Below, piece by piece: positions 5,150 to 10,530 of a stretch of DNA of 10,530 nucleotides. The translations under genes and the position numbers were made by a program. The first letter of the stretch is position 1; each line of letters starts with the position of its first letter. The notes beneath the pieces are model-generated. The model searched no databases and was not told the origin of the DNA. It worked only from the letters and a program-made list of their open reading frames with translations. The DNA comes from Fluviicola sp. (GTDB lineage Bacteria > Bacteroidota > Bacteroidia > Flavobacteriales_D > Crocinitomicaceae): assembly GCF_030151805.1 (NCBI RefSeq), contig NZ_JASLCN010000232.1, positions 1 to 10,530 of the forward strand, written 5' to 3'.

Positions 5150-5986
5150 ATGAAAAAAAAGCTAATTCTTATCCTTTTAGGATGCAGTACATTTCTGGCA
5201 AAGGCTCAAGTTGAGACACCTAAGCCCCCAAAACCAGATTCCCCTTTAATTGCATTGGTTAATAATACTGGTGCAAGTATTCTTGATTTTAATTCGATTG
5301 ATTGGAGTGACTATCCCAATACATCTGAGTTCGATTTTACTCGAATGACTCCATTGGCAAAACTTCAATCCGGAATATCTCTTTCGTGGAATAGTCCTGA
5401 GGACATTCCGGTTTCGATTATTGATATTGATGGTGAAACTGTAACACTGGAAGGAACAACAAAACCCGTTTCAGTTAAAGATCAAAAAATTATTCTGGGA
5501 CGGAGCACATACAATGTCAAACGCATGGAAATAAAAGAAGATTACCAACTAATCCATAACGGAAAAGTTATTGCCTCTTATTCAAATACTTACTTTTCAT
5601 ATTTTGATGGAAATACGTTAGTGTTTGAAGTCTTTGACAAACAACAAATTTTTGAGGGCGGCCTGGGGTTAGGACAACATTTCGTTGGGATTTCATACAA
5701 TGTCGAAGATGATCTTCAACAGAATACAATTAATTTGATTTTGAGTCCTAATCCCGCGAGCAATCAAGTTGAAATTCAGGCAAATTTCGATTTATGGACC
5801 GACGGTTACACAGTAATAAGTATTTCAAATCAGCTTGCCACATTTAATCGTGTAGTGTATTCAGCTAATTTATTGCACGATACATATAGTATTGCTGTAC
5901 CGATCAAAGAGTTTCCTGCTGGAAATTACATCGTAAGTGTTCTTTTTCAAGGACAATTGTTTTCATCTAACCTAATCATTCAATAA
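5150..5986 (+). CDS. T9SS cargo protein with type A C-terminal sorting domain
   Basis: The 278-residue product has a signal peptide (MKKKLILILLGCSTFLAKAQ, cleavage near residue 20) and ends in a typical type A sorting domain (about 198-278). That domain has LSPNPASNQVEIQ at its start, a middle beta-rich part, and FPAGNYIVSVLFQGQ before the end. In T9SS organisms this domain directs export through the outer membrane and is then removed or linked to A-LPS. The central part (20-195) has no motif I recognise; the opening is Pro/Lys-rich (ETPKPPKPDSP). It is the first gene of an operon: the next ATG lies 2 bases after its stop. Expression is probably controlled by the structured leader directly upstream. 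Confidence 0.85.
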   Translation: MKKKLILILLGCSTFLAKAQVETPKPPKPDSPLIALVNNTGASILDFNSIDWSDYPNTSEFDFTRMTPLAKLQSGISLSWNSPEDIPVSIIDIDGETVTLEGTTKPVSVKDQKIILGRSTYNVKRMEIKEDYQLIHNGKVIASYSNTYFSYFDGNTLVFEVFDKQQIFEGGLGLGQHFVGISYNVEDDLQQNTINLILSPNPASNQVEIQANFDLWTDGYTVISISNQLATFNRVVYSANLLHDTYSIAVPIKEFPAGNYIVSVLFQGQLFSSNLIIQ

Positions 5987-5988
5987 GT

Positions 5989-8016
5989 ATGAAGAATTTA
6001 TTTTTAATCATGCTTTCATTCCTTACAATATCAGCAGTGAAAGCACAATGCCCTAATGGGGATGCTGAAAGCAACAGCTTTAGTAATTGGACTACTTACG
6101 GTTCAGCTTCAGAGAACCCTCAAAATTTGAACGCTTTTACCCCTGCCTTTAATCCTGACCGTTTTGGGATTCAAAGTAGTACATCAAATTATCCGGCTGT
6201 ACCTCCTTTAATGGTGTCAGGAGGAATTGATCAATATTGCGGAATTCAGATCCCTAGTCAAGGAACTTATTGCTTTAACTTAAACGCTAATAAAACAGGT
6301 GGAGGAGCAGAATTGATGAAATATTCCTTTACGGTGACCAATCAAAATAAAAACTTCAAAATGCGTTATGCAATCGTTTTGCAAGATGGAGGACATGGTA
6401 CAGGAGAGAATCCCGCTGGTTGGTTTTATATGTGTAGAGGCAATACACACTTACCTATATTAAATAGTGGGGTTTTGTTTAGCAATACTTTTAAAGCTTT
6501 TAAAGCAGATTTAAATGATCCATTTTACAAGCGATCATTAACCAGACCAGATATCATCTACAAAAATTGGGAATGTGTTGAGTATGATTTGTCTGCGTAT
6601 GTTGGAGAAACGGTATCCTTTGTTGCGGTTGCGAGAGATTGTACTCAAGGTGCTCATTTTGGCTATATGTATATTGATGGTTTGTGTGATGCCTGGCCTG
6701 CGACTGCCCAAGGAACATTGAATGGGTCTACCTTCTGTTTGGAGCAACAAATTATGTTAAACGCATCTGCATCAGAAGGCGAAGACAGTTATTTTGTGGA
6801 GGTTGCGGAAGTGGACGCAAATGGAAATTACTATCCTAACGGAAGTGGAGCAATGGTAGTTAATGATTGGTTTGTAGCCCAACAAGCTCCTTCAAATTTT
6901 AACGTGACAACCTATTTGAATAATAAAGGAGTTAAACTTAAGTGCGGAAAGAAATACAAAGTTAAAATTGCTGTTGCCAATCATTGTTCACCTTGGAATG
7001 AAAAAAGCATGTTTTTTGATATTGTATGTCCGCAAGTGAATGCAGGACCTGATATTACACTTTGTTGTTCTTCTGAAGTGATTCAAACAGATCCGATTCA
7101 AATAGGATCGACTGCTGTTCCCGGAAACACTTATAATTGGACATCAATTCCTGCCGGGTTCACAAGTACAATTTCAAATCCCGGGATTACTCCTTCAAAC
7201 ACAATGGCTTATTTGGTTCAGATGACACAGCCAAATGGCTGTATCGGAAGAGATACTGTTGTTGTACGTTTCTTACCTCCTGGATATACCTTGTCATTGA
7301 CTTCAAAATATAAATTGTGTGATTACCAACCTTATGTGACGGCTCATTTACTTTATAATGGATGCTCTAATTTGGATCAACAATTTTTGAATACTTTTGG
7401 TTATCCTGACGCCTCATTTGTTAAATGGTATTTCAAACCAACAGGGGGTGTAAACCAATTAATCGGAACGGGAGGAACTATCCATGCACCTAATGCGGAC
7501 GGTATTTTGACCGCAACAATCTCAACGAATTGCGCGCCTAACCCTGTAAGTGCAACTATGCAACTTAATTACAGACCTGGAGGGCATGAATTCATTAAAC
7601 CAAATACATTTACCCCTAATGGAGATGGAACCAATGATGTCTTCAGGATATTGGAATCAGGGCCAAACGCGCCTCTGAATATTGGTGATGAACCGGCCTA
7701 TGGGATTGAAGATTTTGCATTGAGAATCTATAATCGGTGGGGAGATAATTTCAGAACTATAACAAAAGCAGATGTGGGAAGATTACCAGATCAAAATGTT
7801 CGTCAGGGCGATATATCATGGGATGGAAAAAATAACAGTGGTGTAGTTCAGTATGGAAGTTACGTTTATACCTTAGAAGTAAAATATTGCGGTTCGTCTA
7901 GTTTTGAGAGAATAAAACTTACCGGTGCAGACTATGATCCTTGTGTAAGATGGATTTGGTTATTCTGTGTTGACCGGGTTAGTGGTTGGGCTTCACACGT
8001 GAATGTAATACAATAA
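5989..8016 (+). CDS. Large T9SS cargo/adhesin-like protein with type B (CHU_C) sorting domain
   Basis: The 675-residue product begins with a signal peptide (residues 1-19, ending VKAQ). Residues 20-235 look like a jelly-roll or MAM-like lectin domain of T9SS proteins (NGDAESNSFSNWT, FGYMYIDGLC). 240-345 is an Ig-like region. 351-430 is a PKD/Ig-like repeat opening NAGPDITLC and including TYNWTSIPAGF and NGC. From 533 the type B domain starts: PNTFTPNGDGTNDVF at 538-552, then RIYNRWG, ISWDGKNNSG, YGSYVYTLEV and RIKLTG. Family members usually stop soon after this last strand; here 29 further residues follow (ADYDPCVRW onward), with two Cys and three Trp. The protein is predicted to be exported to the surface or medium. 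It is translationally close to the upstream type A cargo. Confidence 0.85.
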   Translation: MKNLFLIMLSFLTISAVKAQCPNGDAESNSFSNWTTYGSASENPQNLNAFTPAFNPDRFGIQSSTSNYPAVPPLMVSGGIDQYCGIQIPSQGTYCFNLNANKTGGGAELMKYSFTVTNQNKNFKMRYAIVLQDGGHGTGENPAGWFYMCRGNTHLPILNSGVLFSNTFKAFKADLNDPFYKRSLTRPDIIYKNWECVEYDLSAYVGETVSFVAVARDCTQGAHFGYMYIDGLCDAWPATAQGTLNGSTFCLEQQIMLNASASEGEDSYFVEVAEVDANGNYYPNGSGAMVVNDWFVAQQAPSNFNVTTYLNNKGVKLKCGKKYKVKIAVANHCSPWNEKSMFFDIVCPQVNAGPDITLCCSSEVIQTDPIQIGSTAVPGNTYNWTSIPAGFTSTISNPGITPSNTMAYLVQMTQPNGCIGRDTVVVRFLPPGYTLSLTSKYKLCDYQPYVTAHLLYNGCSNLDQQFLNTFGYPDASFVKWYFKPTGGVNQLIGTGGTIHAPNADGILTATISTNCAPNPVSATMQLNYRPGGHEFIKPNTFTPNGDGTNDVFRILESGPNAPLNIGDEPAYGIEDFALRIYNRWGDNFRTITKADVGRLPDQNVRQGDISWDGKNNSGVVQYGSYVYTLEVKYCGSSSFERIKLTGADYDPCVRWIWLFCVDRVSGWASHVNVIQ

Positions 8017-8068
8017 CAAATCTTTCGTTAATATTTCAGGATATTCTTAATAATATCTTTTGTATTAG

Positions 8069-8094
8069 ACCGCCCCACTGTTTGGGGCGGTTTT
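8069..8094 (+). terminator. Strong intrinsic terminator after the T9SS cargo operon
   Basis: CCGCCCC (8070-8076) pairs perfectly with GGGGCGG (8084-8090) around ACTGTTT, followed at once by TTTT. It is one of the most GC-rich stems in an AT-rich region. It lies 53 nt after the stop at 8016 and only 16 nt before the next start codon, so it could also act as an attenuator for the downstream pair. Confidence 0.85.
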
Positions 8095-8110
8095 ATAAAC
8101 CGCTAATTCT

Positions 8111-8773
8111 ATGTTTAGACTAGTTCTATATACATCTTTTCTAATTCATTTTACTCCTAATGGATTCTCACAAAAAGGGAGCTACCTTGGAACAACCTTG
8201 AATGGTTTTCCTTCAAGATATTATCTTGAAGTTTCTTTTTTAAAGCTAAAGCAATCGGGTTTTGGGTTCTCTGTTTCAGCAGAAGCAGGACAATATGGAC
8301 AACGCATTTTTGACAAGAAAACAAAAGATTGGTTTGGTCGTGTGTATAATCCGAAAAATGGAATTGGAGAAAATTATTATCAAACCGATAACAAAGGCTT
8401 TCAAGGAAAATTTTGTTACTTCTATCGGTTCGATTTTAGTAACTTCGTAAAGTTAGATGTAGGTTTTTTCGGAATATTGGGAATTTACCGTCAAAAATCC
8501 GAGTTTGACATAATGGCTTTTGATACAACTGGAAACTATGTATTACAGATTATGAAAGAAAGGTTTATCCGTTTAAATTGTGCTCTTGGATTCGAAACGA
8601 AATTCATCTGGAAAATAAATAAGAAGTGGCAATTTGTTACGGGTTTAACATTTCCTTTTTACTTATTGAATCCGAACAAGTTTAATATTAGTAAAGAATT
8701 TGATCCGCCTCTTCTTGGAGCAGAGCCTGCCTTAACTATTGGGATAAGATATAAGCTAAAAACTCGTAAATAA
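8111..8773 (+). CDS. Putative outer-membrane beta-barrel protein
   Basis: The 220-residue product has a signal peptide (MFRLVLYTSFLIHFTPNGFSQ) and a body of alternating polar and aromatic residues in short strands (RYYLEVSFLKL, FGFSVSAEAGQYG, FCYFYRFDF, VKLDVGFFGILGIY, FIRLNCALGFETKFIW, WQFVTGLTFPFYL). It ends on an aromatic-rich beta strand (ALTIGIRYKLKTRK), though with a basic tail. This is the look of an 8- to 10-stranded outer-membrane barrel; no family was recognised. The next gene starts 39 bases downstream on the same strand, so the two are probably cotranscribed. A helper role for the secreted neighbour is possible but unproven. Confidence 0.6.
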   Translation: MFRLVLYTSFLIHFTPNGFSQKGSYLGTTLNGFPSRYYLEVSFLKLKQSGFGFSVSAEAGQYGQRIFDKKTKDWFGRVYNPKNGIGENYYQTDNKGFQGKFCYFYRFDFSNFVKLDVGFFGILGIYRQKSEFDIMAFDTTGNYVLQIMKERFIRLNCALGFETKFIWKINKKWQFVTGLTFPFYLLNPNKFNISKEFDPPLLGAEPALTIGIRYKLKTRK

Positions 8774-8812
8774 AACGGCTAATTATTTTAAAGTCATTGT
8801 ACAGAAGGGAAT

Positions 8813-10530
8813 ATGAGATTTTTCATAACAACATTTATACTGAATGTGTTTTTTTTGCTTCATTTGTCTGCCCAAAAAGAGGCAACAAATTGGATTTTAA
8901 GCCCCAATTCGTTGTTAAATTTTAATCCTTTACCTCCTACTTTTAATTATACGCCAGCTTTACCCTTTATTACTTGGGAATCTTCAGCAAGTATTTCAGA
9001 TTCAAATGGGAATCTCTTGTTTTATACTGATGGGGATACAGTTCGGGGATCAAATGGAAGCGTTCTTCCAAATGGTGATGATGTTTCATTTGTTCAGTCC
9101 GTTCATTTACAAAGTACGACACAAGGTGCGCTTTTTGTTAAAAAGCCAAACTCATCAAATTTATATTATCTATTTTCACTAGGGTTTTATCAAGATAAAT
9201 ATGATCAAGGAGTTTTCAGTTATTCGATTGTAGATAAGAATCTAAATGGAGGAGTAGGATCAGTTGTGTCAAGATACAATATGCTTTGTTTGGATACACT
9301 GGCTGAAAAAATGACTGCAACAAAACATTGCAATGGACGTGATTTTTGGATTGTGGTAGTAAAATGTCTGGCAACCAAATTAAAAGATGGGCTTCCTGTT
9401 GAATATTTGACGGAATTTCAAAGTTATTTGCTAACTGAAAATGGTGTTCAAGCGTCACCTGTAAAATCTGTTTTAAAAACTCGTTGCGGTAGATTCGGAC
9501 AGATGAAGTTCAATAATAAAGGCGATGAGCTTGCATTCGCTCGCGCTGATTATCTAACATTACTTGATTTTGATAAGTCTTCTGGAAAAATTTCATTAAA
9601 ATCAGAACGGAAATTACCTTTACGTAATGGTTATGGAGTGGAATATTCTCCTAATGATTCTCTGATTTACATCAATCAGCTACAATACCATATTGCATCA
9701 AATACAATTACATCGTTAAATAACCCTAACTATCTAGCGCAGCTCCAACGAGGATTGGATAATAAAATTTATTCTATTAGGGTGACTGATGGTGGCGGTG
9801 GATTTTCAAACTCAACTATTGTTTTCCCTTGGACTCAGTATAATTGGGCTGATGCCTATTTTATTGGGATTCCGGATAATACTTACAATCTAGTTGCAAT
9901 TGAAAACCCTAATTTAATTGGAAACTCTTGCTCTTATACGCCAAATTACTTGGTTACGAACATTCCAACTCCTTCTTGGAGTGTTGCCTTACCTAATTTC
10001 CCATCATTCTATTTTAATCATCCAATCAGCGAATTCGTTTATAGTGGAACTTGTGCTGGAGAAACATTCCAATTTTCATTAGCAAACAGTAACCTGGTTC
10101 CGGATTCTGTCCATTGGATTTTCCATGATACAGGATATGAAGTAACCTCAATCAGTTCTTCATATATATTTCCAGGTTCCGGTGATTGGCAGGTTACGTG
10201 CATTGTTTATATAAACGGCATTGCAACAAGTAGTACACAATGTGTGAATGTATGTGGAATAAATAATGTTTCATTACCAGCAAAAATAGATCTCTGCGAT
10301 ATTCCCACTCCTTTCGAATTGAACGCTCTGAATACGTGCAGTTCAGTATATTTATGGAGTACCGGAGATACAACCGCTTCAATTAAAATTGAAAATGAAG
10401 GTATTTATACTTTACAAACGACTAATAGTTGTGGAGTTTATGATTACACGGTAGAAGTCTTTAAAGGGGATAATTGTACTGTTTTAGCGGAAATTCCAAA
10501 CATAATAACAGTAAACAATGATCAAACTAA
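8813..10530 (+). CDS. Large secreted propeller plus Ig-like protein, probable T9SS cargo (truncated by window edge)
   Basis: The ATG at 8813 opens 572 codons without a stop to the right edge, so the gene is 3'-incomplete. A signal peptide covers residues 1-21 (FFLLHLSAQ). The next 300 residues match the start of many T9SS-exported Flavobacteriales proteins: WILSPNSLLNFN, SASISDSNGNLLFYTDGDTV, PNGDDV, KKPNSSNLYYLFSL, ATKHCNGRDFWIVVV, GQMKFNNKGDELAFA and GVEYSPNDSLIYI, a WD40- or YncE-like beta-propeller pattern. From about residue 400 Ig/PKD-like domains follow, with SGTCAGETFQFSL, VHWIFHDTG, DWQVTCIVYINGI, CSSVYLWSTGDTTASI and GIYTLQTTNSCG. A C-terminal type A or type B sorting domain is expected past 10530. 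Base composition is AT-rich like the two cargo genes upstream. Confidence 0.8.
   Translation, partial: MRFFITTFILNVFFLLHLSAQKEATNWILSPNSLLNFNPLPPTFNYTPALPFITWESSASISDSNGNLLFYTDGDTVRGSNGSVLPNGDDVSFVQSVHLQSTTQGALFVKKPNSSNLYYLFSLGFYQDKYDQGVFSYSIVDKNLNGGVGSVVSRYNMLCLDTLAEKMTATKHCNGRDFWIVVVKCLATKLKDGLPVEYLTEFQSYLLTENGVQASPVKSVLKTRCGRFGQMKFNNKGDELAFARADYLTLLDFDKSSGKISLKSERKLPLRNGYGVEYSPNDSLIYINQLQYHIASNTITSLNNPNYLAQLQRGLDNKIYSIRVTDGGGGFSNSTIVFPWTQYNWADAYFIGIPDNTYNLVAIENPNLIGNSCSYTPNYLVTNIPTPSWSVALPNFPSFYFNHPISEFVYSGTCAGETFQFSLANSNLVPDSVHWIFHDTGYEVTSISSSYIFPGSGDWQVTCIVYINGIATSSTQCVNVCGINNVSLPAKIDLCDIPTPFELNALNTCSSVYLWSTGDTTASIKIENEGIYTLQTTNSCGVYDYTVEVFKGDNCTVLAEIPNIITVNNDQT

Overview
The window looks like a chromosomal segment of a Bacteroidota bacterium, most likely Flavobacteriales and perhaps Fluviicola- or Crocinitomicaceae-like; the genus is a guess. 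The evidence is two type IX secretion (T9SS) sorting domains (one type A, one type B/CHU_C), promoter boxes of the Bacteroidota form TAnnTTTG, no clear Shine-Dalgarno sequences, and AT-rich coding DNA.

Layout. 1-440 (-) is the 5' part of an LTA-synthase-like membrane sulfatase. 441-1019 has no gene but holds inverted repeats and what looks like a dispersed Bacteroidota repeat. 1020-1877 (+) encodes a secreted ChaN-like haem-binding protein. 2098-3028 (-) carries two tandem paralogous HTH regulators, each with degenerate 7-base repeats at its 3' end. 3276-4813 (+) is a promoter, a long structured leader, a double-glycine-leader precursor peptide, an 11-bp hairpin and a secreted DUF6624-like protein. 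4814-8016 (+) is a second structured leader followed by a two-gene operon of T9SS cargo proteins. A strong intrinsic terminator (8069-8094) lies only 16 bases before the next start codon. 8111-10530 (+) encodes an outer-membrane beta-barrel candidate and a large secreted propeller/Ig-like protein that runs off the right edge.

Main discovery candidate. The leaders before the peptide gene (about 3400-3637) and before the first T9SS cargo gene (about 4928-5149) appear to be two copies of one structured RNA. They share short, nearly invariant blocks (CTTTACCA, TTCAGCGA, TGCCGAAAATGCT, GAAGTT, CAGAGTAGGCA) in the same order. Most of the rest differs in sequence yet keeps the same pairings: a hairpin with a 9-nt A-rich loop, two adjacent hairpins whose loops are complementary over 7 nt (CCGGTAA/TTACCGG in one copy, CCTGTAA/TTACAGG in the other), and a long stem with a 15-nt loop whose TGCC can pair with a downstream GGCA. 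The last conserved block ends exactly 21 nt before the ATG in both copies. I do not recognise this as a riboswitch or ribozyme class I know. It would link a ribosomally made peptide operon and a secreted-protein operon under one cis-acting RNA. The structures were folded by hand, and a database check against Rfam has not been done.
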